Counted from the first letter of the stretch, positions 52,446 to 62,477 are shown. The stretch: 64,000 nucleotides of DNA from Streptomyces buecherae (GCF_014295035.1 NZ_CP060404.1:7976501-8040500); one strand, 5' to 3'. Notes: generated by a model from the sequence alone, not told the origin. A program made the numbers and translations.

Positions 52446-52850
52446 ATGCGACACGGTGAAGTCTGGTGGGTCGAGTTCGACGAGCGACGGCCGGTCGTGC
52501 TGCTGCCGGGAGGTGAGGCGTCCGGGCTCCGGGCGATGCAGGTCGTCCCTCCGGCGGGCGTCGACATCAGCGGTCTGGGCGTGGAAGTGGCCGTGGGCGC
52601 CACGGAAGGACTGCCCTTCGAAGGCGTGTTGCGGTTCGCGTTCCCGCGCCCGGGCCTCACCCCGTGCACGTGGCTGACCACCGTGTCCCGCGACGACCTG
52701 GTCGAGCGGGTTGGTGTGCTCTCCCGCGCGAAGCTCGGCGAGATCGAGGACGCCCTCCGTGTTGCTGGACAGCCACGGGAGTGGACCGAGACGGCAGCCG
52801 CGAAGCTCAGCGAGATGAAGGACACCCTCCGCCTCGGTGGACCGGAGTGA
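52446..52850 (+). CDS. MazF/PemK-like toxin-fold protein
   Basis: A 134-residue protein, ATG 52446 behind AGGAGG. MRHGEVWWVEFDERRPVVLL is the start of the MazF/PemK SH3-like barrel, which includes the catalytic Arg region; TWLTTVSRDDLVERVGVLSRAKLGEIEDALRVA matches the end of the fold. MazF proteins are mRNA interferases, but no antitoxin gene lies on either side, and the 40-residue C-terminal extension repeats the same KLxExxDxLR pattern twice. It may be a domesticated or regulatory relative. The HTH-nSTAND gene follows 292 bases later. Confidence 0.72.
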   Translation: MRHGEVWWVEFDERRPVVLLPGGEASGLRAMQVVPPAGVDISGLGVEVAVGATEGLPFEGVLRFAFPRPGLTPCTWLTTVSRDDLVERVGVLSRAKLGEIEDALRVAGQPREWTETAAAKLSEMKDTLRLGGPE

Positions 52851-53142
52851 ACGGGCAGGGGGCGGACGCCACCGACGGTGTGGGCGATCTCGTCCAGGTG
52901 ACCAGTGCTGGCCGTCTCCGCGGCGTCCCACACCGGGAGCGCGCGCACGCGCTCGCGCCAGGGCGCGGCCGTGGACCAGGGCCCGACGCCCGCCCGAAAC
53001 CCCTCGGTCCGGGGGCGCTCGGAGCGTGAGTGCTCGGTTGCACAGCGCGCTGGCGGCTGCCTACCGTAAGAGCCGTCCGGTGCGTCCGCGCGGCACAAAC
53101 GGCGGACGTGCGTGCGGAGTTGGCAGCGGTGGGGCGGGCAGC

Positions 53143-56100
53143 GTGGGACGTCGTGAGATTCCGTTGGACCCCGGTGCCGGCCCGGTGCAGGGGTTCGCGC
53201 ACGCGCTGCGCGAGCTGCGGCGCGGGGCGGGGAACCCCACCTACCGGACCATGGCGCAGCGCGCCGGCTACTCGGTCACCGCCCTGTCGCAGGCCGCCGC
53301 GGGGGAGAAGCTGCCGTCGCTGGCGGTCACGCTCGCCTACGTACGGGCCTGTGCGGCGGACCCCGCCGAGTGGGAGGAGCGCTGGCGCCGGGTCGACCAG
53401 GCCGTGCCGCGCCCGGCGGAGCAGGGCGAGAGCGTCGCACCGTACCGGGGGCTCGCCCGCTTCGACGTGGCCGACGCCGACGTGTTCTTCGGCCGCGAGG
53501 CGCTCACCGAACGCCTGGCGAACCTCGTGCGCGAGCACCGCTTCATCGCCGTCTTCGGGCCGTCTGGCAGTGGCAAGTCGTCGCTGCTGCGGGCCGGCCT
53601 CGTACCCCGGCTGCGCGCGGGCGACGACGCACGGCGCCCGGTGGCCGCGATCCGTATCCTCACCCCCGGCGCCCACCCGCTGCGTACGCACGCCGCGCGC
53701 CTGGAGGCCGCCGAGGGCACGGGCGACACCTGGTTGCTGGTCGACCAGTTCGAGGAACTGTTCACGCTGTGCGAGGACCCGGCCGAGCGCTCCGCGTTCC
53801 TGGACCGCCTGTTGGCAGCGCGCGAGCCGCGACACCGGCTGGGCGTGGTGATCACCGTGCGGGCCGACTTCCTCGACCCGTGCACCGAGCACCCAGGGCT
53901 GACCGCCGCCATGCAGGACGCCACCGTACTGGTGGGGCCGATGAGCGACGCGGAGCTGCGGGAGGCGATCACCAGGCCCGCCCGCAGCCGGGGCCTGGTC
54001 GTCCAACGCTCCCTGACCGACCGCATCCTGGCCGAGGTCCAGGGCGAGCCGGGCGGCCTGCCGCTCATGTCGCACGCCCTCCTGGAGACCTGGCTCCGGC
54101 GCAAGGGCGCGACGCTCAACGAGGCCGCCTACGAGGTCGCTGGGGGACTGCGCGGCGCCATCGCGCGCACCGCGGAGGACGCCTACGGGCGCTTCACCCC
54201 GGCCCAGGCCGACCTGGCCCGGCAGATCCTGCTCCGCATGGTCACCCCGGGGCGGGGCACGGCGGCCACCCGCCGACCCATCGACTGGGGCGAACTCGAC
54301 TTCGAGGCGGCCGAGAACGCCACCGCCGTGGTGGAACGGCTGGCCGCCGCCCGGCTGCTCGTCATCGACGGCGACACCGTCGAGCTGGCCCACGAGGCCC
54401 TGATCAGCTCCTGGCCCCGGCTGCGCCGCTGGGTGGAGGCCGAACGCGATCGGCTGCGCCTGCACCGCAGACTCACCGACGCGGCCCGCGCCTGGCACGA
54501 CCTGGACCGCGACCCGGGCAGCCTGTACCGGGGCAGCCGGCTGGCCGCCGCCACCGAGGCGTTCCCGGCGGGCGGCCAGCGCGAACTCACCGCGCTGGAA
54601 CAGTCCTTCCTCGCCGCTTCGGTGCGCCACCGCCGGCGCACCCTGCGGCTGCGCCGCTCGGCCATCGCCGGCCTCGCCGCCCTGGCCCTGGTGGCCACCG
54701 GCGCCGCGGTCGTCGCCGTCCAACAGCGCGGCACGGCACGCTCCGAGCGCGACACCGCCGTCTTCCACCAGATCACCGCCGAGGCCGACGCGCTGCGCGG
54801 CTCGCGGACCTCGCTGGCAGCCCAACTCGACGCGACCGCCTACCACCGGCGCGCGAGCGACGGGCTCTACACGCGCCTGGTCGCCGACGCGCACGGCCCG
54901 CTGTCCGCACCGCTCACGGGCCACCGGGGATTCATCCCGGCAGTGGCCTTCAGCGCCGACGGGCGGCTGCTGGCCAGCGCCAGCCGGGACCGTACGATCC
55001 GGCTCTGGGACGTCTCCGGCGGACGGCGCGGGCCCGTGGGACGGCCGCTGACCGCGCACGGCGACGAGGGGCCGCGCGCCCTGGCGTTCAGCCCCGCCCA
55101 CGCGCTGCTGGCCAGCGCCGGGCACGACGGTTCCGTGCGACTGTGGGACGTCTCCGACCCGGCCCGCGCGGTCCCGGTGGGCCGGCCGCTCCGAGGGCAC
55201 GAGGACGGCGTCATCACGCTCGCGTTCTCCCCCGACGGGCGGACCCTGGCCAGCGGCAGCGATGACAGCACCGTCCGGCGCTGGGACCTGAGCCGGCCGC
55301 AGCGGGTCCGCCCGCTCGGCAAGCCCCTGGTCGCCGACGGCGCCGACGGCGTGCGCTCCGTGGCCTTCAGCCCGGACGGGGCGACGCTGGCCACCGCCGG
55401 CTTCGACGAGACCGTACGCCTGTGGGACTTGACCGACCCCGCCCGGCCCACCCCGCGCGGCCGTCCGCTCACCGGGCACCAGGAGCCGGTGTGGGCGCTG
55501 GCGTTCAGCCCAGACGGGCGCACGCTGGCCAGCGCCGGCTACGACCGGAGTGTCCGGCTGTGGAACGTGACCGACCCGGCCCGCCCGCGACCGAGGGGCG
55601 AGCCGTTGACGGGCCACGACGACGCCGTCTGGTCCCTCGCCTTCAGCCCGGACGGCCACACCCTGGCCAGCGCCGGGCTCGATGACACCGTGCGGCTGTG
55701 GTACGTGAAGAACCCGGACTACCCGCGCGTGCTGGGCCGGCCGCTGACCGACCACACCGACGGCGTGTGGACGGTCGCCTTCGCCCCCGACGGCCGCACC
55801 CTGGCCAGCGCGGGCCGGGACCAGACCGTACGGCTGTGGCGCCTGCCCGACACGCTGCTGACCGGGCACACCCAACCCGTCAACACGGTCGCCTTCCACC
55901 CCCGGGGAGGGTTGCTGGCCAGCGCCGGCACGGGCGGCGACATCCGGCTGTGGGACACCTCCCGACCGGCCCGGCCGCGCAGGGGAGCCGACCTCGTCGG
56001 GCACGACGGCGCGGTGTCCTCCCTCGCCTTCAGCCCCGACGGCCGCTACCTGGCCAGCGCCGGCGAGGACGAGACGGTGCGGCTGTGGAACGTGGCCGAC

Positions 56101-56895
56101 CCGGCCCACCCGCGACCGCTGGGTGAGCCGCTCGCCGACCACCACGCCCCCGTCACCGGCCTGGCCTTCCGGCCGGACGGCCGCCTGTTGGCCAGCGCCG
56201 GCGACGACGACGCCATCCGCCTGTGGAGCCTGGCCGACCCACGCCACCCGCGACGCACCGGGCGCTCGCTCACCGGCCACCGGGACATGCCGACCTCCGT
56301 GGCCTTCAGCCCCGACGGACACACCCTCGCCAGCGGCGCCGAGGACAACACCGCGCGGCTGTGGGACGTGGCCGAGCCGGGCCACCCCCGCCCGCTGGGC
56401 GAGCCCCTGGCCGACCACGACGGCTTCGTCACCGCCGTGGCGTTCAGCCCGGACGGCGCGACGCTCGCCACCGGCAGCGCCGACCGCAGGGTCCGCCTGT
56501 GGAACGTCACCGACCGCCGGCGGCCAACGCCGGCCGGAAAGCCCCTGACCGGGCACGAGGAAACCGTGCACGCCCTGGCCTTCCGGCCCGACGGGCGCCA
56601 ACTGACCAGCGCCGCCAGCGACAACGCCGTACGGCTGTGGGACACCAGCCGACCGGCCGCCGCCCGCCCCGTGGGTGACGGGATCACCGGCCACAACGAC
56701 TCCGTGACCTCCCTCGCCTACCACCCGAGCGGGACCGCCCTGGCCACCGGCAGCTACGACGCCACCACCCGCGTGTGGCTGCTCCCCGTCGCCCACGCGC
56801 TCGCCCGCACGTGCGCCGCCTCCGGCGCCACCCTCACCCGCGCCGCCTGGCGGCGCCACGTCCACCACCTGCCCTACGACCCACCCTGCCGCTGA
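53143..56895 (+). CDS. HTH-nSTAND NTPase-WD40 protein with 14 repeats
   Basis: A 1250-residue signalling protein, GTG 53143. Order: N-terminal XRE-like helix-turn-helix (residues 10-75, YRTMAQRAGYSVTALSQAAAGEKLP); nSTAND1 NTPase with Walker A FGPSGSGKSSLL (near 140) and Walker B WLLVDQFEEL (near 200); winged-helix/arm region; one transmembrane helix near 505-525 (AIAGLAALALVATGAAVVAV); then 14 WD40 repeats (from about 586), enough for two seven-bladed propellers. Such proteins are thought to assemble when a ligand meets the propeller. Targets unknown; defence, development and signalling are all possible. Confidence 0.9.
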   Translation: MGRREIPLDPGAGPVQGFAHALRELRRGAGNPTYRTMAQRAGYSVTALSQAAAGEKLPSLAVTLAYVRACAADPAEWEERWRRVDQAVPRPAEQGESVAPYRGLARFDVADADVFFGREALTERLANLVREHRFIAVFGPSGSGKSSLLRAGLVPRLRAGDDARRPVAAIRILTPGAHPLRTHAARLEAAEGTGDTWLLVDQFEELFTLCEDPAERSAFLDRLLAAREPRHRLGVVITVRADFLDPCTEHPGLTAAMQDATVLVGPMSDAELREAITRPARSRGLVVQRSLTDRILAEVQGEPGGLPLMSHALLETWLRRKGATLNEAAYEVAGGLRGAIARTAEDAYGRFTPAQADLARQILLRMVTPGRGTAATRRPIDWGELDFEAAENATAVVERLAAARLLVIDGDTVELAHEALISSWPRLRRWVEAERDRLRLHRRLTDAARAWHDLDRDPGSLYRGSRLAAATEAFPAGGQRELTALEQSFLAASVRHRRRTLRLRRSAIAGLAALALVATGAAVVAVQQRGTARSERDTAVFHQITAEADALRGSRTSLAAQLDATAYHRRASDGLYTRLVADAHGPLSAPLTGHRGFIPAVAFSADGRLLASASRDRTIRLWDVSGGRRGPVGRPLTAHGDEGPRALAFSPAHALLASAGHDGSVRLWDVSDPARAVPVGRPLRGHEDGVITLAFSPDGRTLASGSDDSTVRRWDLSRPQRVRPLGKPLVADGADGVRSVAFSPDGATLATAGFDETVRLWDLTDPARPTPRGRPLTGHQEPVWALAFSPDGRTLASAGYDRSVRLWNVTDPARPRPRGEPLTGHDDAVWSLAFSPDGHTLASAGLDDTVRLWYVKNPDYPRVLGRPLTDHTDGVWTVAFAPDGRTLASAGRDQTVRLWRLPDTLLTGHTQPVNTVAFHPRGGLLASAGTGGDIRLWDTSRPARPRRGADLVGHDGAVSSLAFSPDGRYLASAGEDETVRLWNVADPAHPRPLGEPLADHHAPVTGLAFRPDGRLLASAGDDDAIRLWSLADPRHPRRTGRSLTGHRDMPTSVAFSPDGHTLASGAEDNTARLWDVAEPGHPRPLGEPLADHDGFVTAVAFSPDGATLATGSADRRVRLWNVTDRRRPTPAGKPLTGHEETVHALAFRPDGRQLTSAASDNAVRLWDTSRPAAARPVGDGITGHNDSVTSLAYHPSGTALATGSYDATTRVWLLPVAHALARTCAASGATLTRAAWRRHVHHLPYDPPCR
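54900..56790 (+). repeat. 14 tandem WD40 coding repeats of about 135 bases
   Basis: The 3' half of the STAND gene is a tandem array of 14 units, each coding G-x-P-L-x-x-H ... AFSPDGRTLASAGxDxTVRLWxVxDPARPRP. Neighbouring units are very alike at both protein and DNA level, as expected for recent duplication. Copy number could vary between strains. Confidence 0.85.
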
Positions 56896-56953
56896 CCGGA
56901 CGCCCCCGCGCCGGTCGCCGACAGCCCTGGGCGGATCAGGAACGGCCAGGGCG

Positions 56954-57961
56954 TCAGGGCGAGTCGGGGGAGTACGGGTAGACCCGCGCCCAGTCCACCT
57001 CGTAGACCGCGCCCTGGAGGTCGGAGCCGTAGAAGTTGTCGAGCTGGATCGTCTGGTGCATGGACGGGGCGCACTGGATGCACTCGCGGTCGGCGTTCGC
57101 GCCACCGGAGAAGCTGTACCACTGGACGCCGTCGACGAAGCCGCGCACGTGGTCGGGCGTCCACTCGATGGCGATGTTGTGCCACGCCGACAGGTCCACG
57201 CCGCACTTCCGCGCGAACTTCTGTTGCACCGGCACGTCCGGGTCGTGCGGGTAGTGGATGAACGCCTCCGCGCACTCCTCGCCCGGCGCGCCGTTCTCCA
57301 GGTAGTCGTACTCCCCGTCCTGCGGCCACCGCTCCGAGTCCGGCCACAGGATCAACAGTGGGTGGTACTGCCGGCCGTTGTTCTCGCCGACGCCCTCGGA
57401 GCGGACCCGCGCCTCCCAGCGGCCGTAGCGCTGCCCGTACCGCGAGGCGAGCCAGCCGCTGTCGCCGTTCGCCTCGCCGGTCTGGCGCAACACCCCGCCG
57501 TACACCCGAGTGTTCTTGTCGCACCGCCTGCCGTTGCCCGCGTGCCCGGGCCAACACCTGGCGACCCCGCCGCCCGCCGGCTTCCACTTGTCCGGGTCGG
57601 GCACGGCCGGCTTGCTGGCCGAGCCGTAGTCGAACTCGTCTGACCACCTGCGCAGCGGCGGGCCCCAGCCGTGGCGCTCCGCCGCCGTGCGGGCCGCCTC
57701 CGCGAGTGCCGGCCCGGCACCGGCGGTCGGCCCCTGCGCCGCGCCCTGGCCGCCCTCGGTCGGCGCGCACGCGGCGGCGTCCGCCACGGGCTCCACGTCG
57801 TACGCGCCGGGTATTCGGCCCGCCGCGCAGTGCGGCTGCGCCTCCCAGGGGGTGGCCGGCGCCGCGAGGCCGCGATCCGCCGGCACCGCCACCGCGAGCG
57901 CCGCCATCGAGGCGGCGGCCACCAACCCCCGGGCCGTGCCCGAACTGCCCTTCTTCCGCAT
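56954..57961 (-). CDS. Secreted GH16-like glycoside hydrolase
   Basis: A 335-residue exported protein, ATG 57961 behind GAGAGGGG. A Sec signal peptide ends near GLAAPA. The concanavalin-like domain starts at RRWSDEFDYGSAS, and the catalytic E-x-D-x-x-E is in DGEYDYLENG; SAWHNIAIEWTPDHVRGFVDG and the closing VYEVDWARVYPYS are typical of GH16. Substrate could be laminarin, lichenan or another beta-glucan, or a galactan. An extra N-terminal region of about 90 residues with four Cys precedes the domain. Confidence 0.85.
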   Translation of the reverse strand: MRKKGSSGTARGLVAAASMAALAVAVPADRGLAAPATPWEAQPHCAAGRIPGAYDVEPVADAAACAPTEGGQGAAQGPTAGAGPALAEAARTAAERHGWGPPLRRWSDEFDYGSASKPAVPDPDKWKPAGGGVARCWPGHAGNGRRCDKNTRVYGGVLRQTGEANGDSGWLASRYGQRYGRWEARVRSEGVGENNGRQYHPLLILWPDSERWPQDGEYDYLENGAPGEECAEAFIHYPHDPDVPVQQKFARKCGVDLSAWHNIAIEWTPDHVRGFVDGVQWYSFSGGANADRECIQCAPSMHQTIQLDNFYGSDLQGAVYEVDWARVYPYSPDSP

Positions 57962-58136
57962 GCTCAGATCCCCTCTCGGCGGTGCGCAGAACACCGCGCG
58001 CGACGCTGTGGACTGACGGGGCGGGCCTGTTCCCACCCCGCCTACCGGGCCCCTCCCAGGCGCCCCGGAGCCAGCGGCGTCGGGTGCCCTGCCCACCCCG
58101 GAAGTCGCCGGCCCGCCCAGGTCAGCGGCGCGCGGA

Positions 58137-58170
58137 TTGTTCAGCAAGCCGCTCCGCGACCACTGAACAA
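58137..58170. promoter_or_regulatory. Inverted repeat TTGTTCAG...CTGAACAA
   Basis: Perfect eight-base arms separated by 18 bases, in the 453-base divergent gap between the GH16 and MFS genes. It looks like an operator for one of the two promoters. The rest of the gap shows no gene. Confidence 0.4.
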
Positions 58171-58414
58171 CGCGGGCTTGGCCAGCGTGCTCCGCCGGCG
58201 CTCCCGCCCCACAAATCGATCGACGCCCCCGGGTCCACTGGCTAGGGTCCCGCTGTGACTGACGCCCACCACGGCCTCGGGTGCCCCCACCCCGACGCCG
58301 CCCTCCGCCCTGCCACCGCGCCGGCCGACCCGCGCCCGAGGTGCTTCGAGGCGCGTCCCGTCGGCGCCCGCCACCAGGGCTCCGAGGTCGGCGGCAGCCG
58401 GCGTGCGGGTAGCG

Positions 58415-59800
58415 ATGACTGACCGCGCGCTGGCCCCGGCCGAAGCCACCGACGAGGGCCTGTTCTCCCGGACGTACGCCACCGCCACCGCCAGCTTCGC
58501 CGCGGTGATGTTCCTGACCGGGCTGGCCGCGCTGGCCGTGGTCCCCACCCTGCCGACCGCGGCCCGGGCCCTGGACGGAGTGACCCTCTACCCCCTGGTC
58601 GCCGGGTGCTTCGTGGCCGCCAGCCTGCTCGGCGGCGTGCTGGGCGGGCACTGGGCCGACCGCGCCGGGGCGCACCGCCCGCTGGCCGTCGGCCTGGTGC
58701 TGGCCGTGGTCACCCTCCTCGTCTCCGGCGCCAGCACCACGATCTGGCAACTGGCCGCCGGACGCTTCCTGGACGGCGTGGCCGGCGGCATGGTCGCGGT
58801 GGCGATCAACACCGCCATCGGCCAGGCGTACCCCGAGTCCCTGCGCCCGCGCGCGCTCGCGCTGATGAGCGCCTGCTGGATCGTTCCGTCGCTGGTCGGC
58901 CCGCCGCTCGCCGGCCTGGTGACCGCATGGTGGTCCTGGCGCGCCGTGTTCTTCGGCCTCGCCGGCCTCACCCTGCTGCCCACGCTGGTCGTCATGGCGG
59001 CGCTGCGCGCCCACTCCCGCCCGCGCCCCGCCGAGCCGGCCGCCGACCAACCCGCGCGCCCCGCCCTGCTGGTCGCCCTGGGGGTGAGCGTGGGCGCGGC
59101 GCTCGCCCAGTACGGCGTCTCGGCCTGGGACCCGCGCCACCTGCTGTTCGCGGCGGGCGGGACCGCGCTCCTCGTCGTCTTCGCCCCCAGGCTGTTGCCG
59201 CCGGGCACCTGGCGCGCGGCGCGCGGCCTGCCGGCCACCGTGTTGCTGTGCGGCCTGGGCTCTGGCGTCTTCTTCACGCTGGAGGCGTTCGTTCCGCTGC
59301 TGCTGGTCACCGAACGCGACGCGCCCCCCGTGGTGATCGGCCTGGCCTTCACCGGAGCCGCCCTGGCCTGGGCCGCCTCCTCCTGGGTACAGGGCCACCT
59401 GCTCCCGCGCTGCCCCCGCCACCGGCTGGTGGTGGCCGGCGCGTTGGTGCAGATGGCGGCCGTGGTGATCGCCGCCGTGGGGACGCTCGCGTCGGTGCCC
59501 GCGTACACGGCGGCGGCGGCCATGCCTGTCGCGGCCGTCGGCATGGGCATGTACGCCCCGTCCCTCACCGTGCTCTCGCTCGCCCACAGCCCGCCCGACC
59601 GGCAGGGCTACGCCAGCAGCGCGATGCAGACCAACCAGAACCTGGGCCAGATCAGCGTCCTCGGCCTCACCGCCGCCCTGTTCAACGCCTGCCTGGGTGT
59701 CGGCTCCCCGGACCCGGCCGGGTACGCCGCCGCCTTCGCGCTGCTCCTCCTGCCGACCGCCCTGGCCGCCGCGCTGGCCGTACGCGCACGCCGCGCGTGA
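58415..59800 (+). CDS. MFS transporter, 12-TMS DHA1-like
   Basis: A 461-residue transporter with about 12 helices; motif A is seen as GGHWADRAGAHRPL. ATG 58415 and GTG 58403 are both possible starts, each with a weak ribosome site. The substrate is unknown and no biosynthetic partner is adjacent. Confidence 0.82.
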   Translation: MTDRALAPAEATDEGLFSRTYATATASFAAVMFLTGLAALAVVPTLPTAARALDGVTLYPLVAGCFVAASLLGGVLGGHWADRAGAHRPLAVGLVLAVVTLLVSGASTTIWQLAAGRFLDGVAGGMVAVAINTAIGQAYPESLRPRALALMSACWIVPSLVGPPLAGLVTAWWSWRAVFFGLAGLTLLPTLVVMAALRAHSRPRPAEPAADQPARPALLVALGVSVGAALAQYGVSAWDPRHLLFAAGGTALLVVFAPRLLPPGTWRAARGLPATVLLCGLGSGVFFTLEAFVPLLLVTERDAPPVVIGLAFTGAALAWAASSWVQGHLLPRCPRHRLVVAGALVQMAAVVIAAVGTLASVPAYTAAAAMPVAAVGMGMYAPSLTVLSLAHSPPDRQGYASSAMQTNQNLGQISVLGLTAALFNACLGVGSPDPAGYAAAFALLLLPTALAAALAVRARRA

Positions 59801-60292
59801 GCCGGCCGCACGCCACGCCACGGTTCCCACCCGCCGTGGCCCGGGTGCACGCCATGCCAAGGAACCGTGCACGCTGAGCCCATGACGGGCCGACCGCCCG
59901 CGCGGCACAGTGGACCGTGAACGGGGAGCGGGACACGTCGCCAGGGCACCACCTCCGGCTCGCCGTTCAGCAGGGGGCCGCACGGCCCGGAGCACGGGGG
60001 GAACCGCCTGGTCGCGTCGTCCGCAGACGCGACGCGACCAGGACGCCACGCCCGGCCAGCCCTCCGCGCCGGCGCCACCGGGACCGCGGACATGACGAGC
60101 GGCACGGCCCGCGCCACCGCTGCCTGGGGAAGCCGCAGCCTGGAGAGGCCACTGTCCGGCCGCGCCAAGCACGCCCGAGGGGGGTTGCGCGGACGGCGGC
60201 GGCTGCTCCACCCCACGGCGCCCTCGCCCCGCGCCCGCGGCCGACCCGCACGCGCCCGCACGGGCGACCCGGCGAGGGGCTACGTTCGGAGC
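59801..60292. other. Intergenic region, no gene seen
   Basis: About 490 bases, very GC rich. CACGGTTCC at 59819-59827 and its inverse at 59861-59869 form a nine-base repeat with a 33-base loop that may act as a weak terminator for the MFS gene. Frames running through it lack protein-like composition. Confidence 0.35.
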
Positions 60293-60691
60293 ATGGACCG
60301 GATGCGAAAGCTACTGAGGTCGGACGAGGTCGTGGCGCGGGTGCGGCGCGACATCGCCGACGGCGTCTACCAGCCCGGTGACGCCCTGCCGGAACCCGAG
60401 GCTCTGGCCAACGAGTTGGGCGTGCTCACCAAGGCGGTCGCCGCCGCCTACCAGCGGCTCGCCGAGGACGGGGTGCTCCTGGAGAACCTGCTCACGCCGG
60501 GGGTCGTGGTCGCCGATCCGGAGCTGGACCCCACGGTCCGCTCCCTGGTGCACGCCGTCGCCGGGATGCGGCGCCACCTGGAGCGTTTGGACGAGCGGCT
60601 CGACGACCTCACCGAGCGCGTGGACACCGTGGGCCGCAGCGTGCGCGAGTCCCGCCTGGAGGTGCGACGCGACCAGACCCGCCTGACCTGA
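60293..60691 (+). CDS. Short GntR-family regulator
   Basis: A 132-residue protein with a winged helix (VVARVRRDIADGVYQPGDALPEPEALANELGVLTKAVAAAYQRLAEDGVL) and a short coiled-coil tail (HLERLDERLDDLTERVDTVG) in place of a ligand domain, as in the YtrA subgroup. ATG 60293 or ATG 60302. It may act through dimer contacts alone. Targets unknown. Confidence 0.82.
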   Translation: MDRMRKLLRSDEVVARVRRDIADGVYQPGDALPEPEALANELGVLTKAVAAAYQRLAEDGVLLENLLTPGVVVADPELDPTVRSLVHAVAGMRRHLERLDERLDDLTERVDTVGRSVRESRLEVRRDQTRLT

Positions 60692-60859
60692 GCGCCACCT
60701 GACCGACTTAAGTAGCCGACCCCCGCCGCCCGTTCATCCCTTGGTCGCCACCCCCTGGCCCGAGGGATGACGCGGGGGCGTACCCGTGCTTCCCACACTG
60801 GAGCGACGCCCGGCGCGTACGGGCGCGGACCGACCACGGGACGACACGGAGGAGGCGCG

Positions 60860-62032
60860 GTGCGCAGCGACGGGATCAGCCGGGCAAGGTTCCTGGCCCT
60901 GGCGGGGGCCGCCGGGGGCGCGGCGGCGGGGACGCTGTTGGGCGCGGGCCCAGCGGCAGCCACGGGACGGGGAGCGACACCGGCGTCGGGCGCGGGGCGC
61001 CCCACGGCCGGGGCGCGACGAGGAGGCGGGCTCACCCACCGGGGCGTGTGCTACGAGGTCGGCGAGGAGGCCGTCGACGCGGGGTGGACCCCGGCCAGGA
61101 TGCGCGCGGACATCCGGGCCATCAAGGACGACCTGCACGCGAGCACCGTCTCCGTCTGGGGCGACGGCATCGACCACCTGGCGGCCACCTCGTCGGAGGC
61201 GGCTGAGCGCGGCCTGCACGTCTGGCTCCAACCCCGGCTGGCGGACCGCCCCGAACGAGAGATCCTGGACCACCTCGCGGAGGCCGGCCGACACGCCGAG
61301 CGGCTGCGCCGCGGCGGCGCCGAGGTCCACCTCAGCGTCGGCTGCGAGTTCGTCCTCTACGTGCCCGGCATCGTTCCGGGCGACAACGTGCTGGAGCGCG
61401 TCGAGAACCTGCTGAACGGGACGTACGACCCCTGGCAACTGGCCCGCCGGCTGCGCTCGTTCACCGCCCGCGCGGCAGCGGTGGGCAGGTCCGTCTTCCG
61501 GGGCGCGCTGACCTACGGCGCGGCGGCCGACGAGGAGGTGGACTGGAGCCTCTTCGACATCGTCAGTGTCAACTACTACGGACACCACGAGCGCCACGCC
61601 GACTACGTCCGCGAGTTGCGCACCTTCCAGCGCTGGGGGAAGCCGGTGGCGATCGCGGAGTGCGGCACCTGCACCTTCGTCGGCGCCCCCGACCACGGTG
61701 GCATGGGCTGGAACGTCGTCGACTACGACGTGCAGCCGCCGCGTATCAAGGGTGGCCTCGTGCGCAGCGAACGCACCCAGGCGGCCTACCTGAGCGAGGT
61801 GTTCGGCGTCTTCGAGTCGATGGACCTGTACGCGGCCATGGCGTACAGCTTCGTCAGCCCGGACTCGCCGCACGTCGCCGACCCGCTGTACGACCTCGAC
61901 ATGGCGAGCTACAGCATCGTCAAGACCATCAGGGCGCGGCCCGACGACCCCACGTCCGACTGGCACTGGGAGCCCAAGGAGTCCTTCCACACCCTGGCCC
62001 AACACTTCGGGCGCGCGCGGCGCGTGTGCTGA
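60860..62032 (+). CDS. Tat-exported TIM-barrel glycoside-hydrolase-like protein
   Basis: A 390-residue protein, GTG 60860 behind GGAGG. The first 35 residues (SRARFLALAGAAGGAAAG) look like a Tat-type signal. The body has GVCYEVGEEAVDAGW, DIRAIKDDLHASTVSVWGDG, LHVWLQPRL, SVGCEFVLYVPG and KPVAIAECGTC, laid out like a (beta/alpha)8 hydrolase with Glu in the fourth and seventh strands. Homologues have been labelled abortive phage infection proteins in actinobacterial annotation, without strong evidence. The enzyme's substrate is unknown; an extracellular glycosidase role is my reading. Confidence 0.65.
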   Translation: MRSDGISRARFLALAGAAGGAAAGTLLGAGPAAATGRGATPASGAGRPTAGARRGGGLTHRGVCYEVGEEAVDAGWTPARMRADIRAIKDDLHASTVSVWGDGIDHLAATSSEAAERGLHVWLQPRLADRPEREILDHLAEAGRHAERLRRGGAEVHLSVGCEFVLYVPGIVPGDNVLERVENLLNGTYDPWQLARRLRSFTARAAAVGRSVFRGALTYGAAADEEVDWSLFDIVSVNYYGHHERHADYVRELRTFQRWGKPVAIAECGTCTFVGAPDHGGMGWNVVDYDVQPPRIKGGLVRSERTQAAYLSEVFGVFESMDLYAAMAYSFVSPDSPHVADPLYDLDMASYSIVKTIRARPDDPTSDWHWEPKESFHTLAQHFGRARRVC

Positions 62033-62477
62033 ACCCGCCAGAACCTCCTCGCGCTCCACTTCTCACCCTCTCCCCGCCGCGCGTCCCCGCCCGTTCCCGC
62101 GCCCCGTCCCCGCTCGTCCCCGCGCGTTCGCCCCGTCCCCCGTCCGTTCGTCCCTCCCGCGTGCCTGGCCGCACCCTTCACGTGCCGGGCGCGCGCCGGC
62201 GCTCGGGCGGGGAGCGGGGCCGCGTCGTGCCGGCGACGGCCACGTCAGCGGGGTGTGCCGGATGGGTGTACGGACCCCCCTCGCATGGTGCGGCGGGTCG
62301 CGGGGCGCGCGGGGCGGGCTCCCGCATCACCCGTTCGGGTGCTACTGCGCTCGCGCCGTGCGCGGTAGATAAGCGCTAGATGCAGCATGTGCCTGCTCGC
62401 GGCGGTCGGACACCCGGGCAGGTGGCCGCTCTTGTTCCGCCTCCGCCCATCCCCGAGCGCACGGCCCGAGGGGCATC
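62033..62477. other. Intergenic region with C-rich low-complexity stretch
   Basis: About 445 bases. The first 140 (62040-62170) are a C-rich run of CCGTTCGTCCC-like units; the rest is ordinary and should hold the promoter of the following large gene. No gene seen. Confidence 0.35.

Noticed and set aside
52807..57105. A 1432-codon minus-strand frame opposite the STAND-WD40 gene
   Set aside because: It mirrors the WD40 repeats and is repetitive for that reason only.
60860..62032. Calling the TIM-barrel protein a phage-defence (abortive infection) gene
   Set aside because: It has an export signal and hydrolase-like Glu residues; the defence label is only an old annotation habit.
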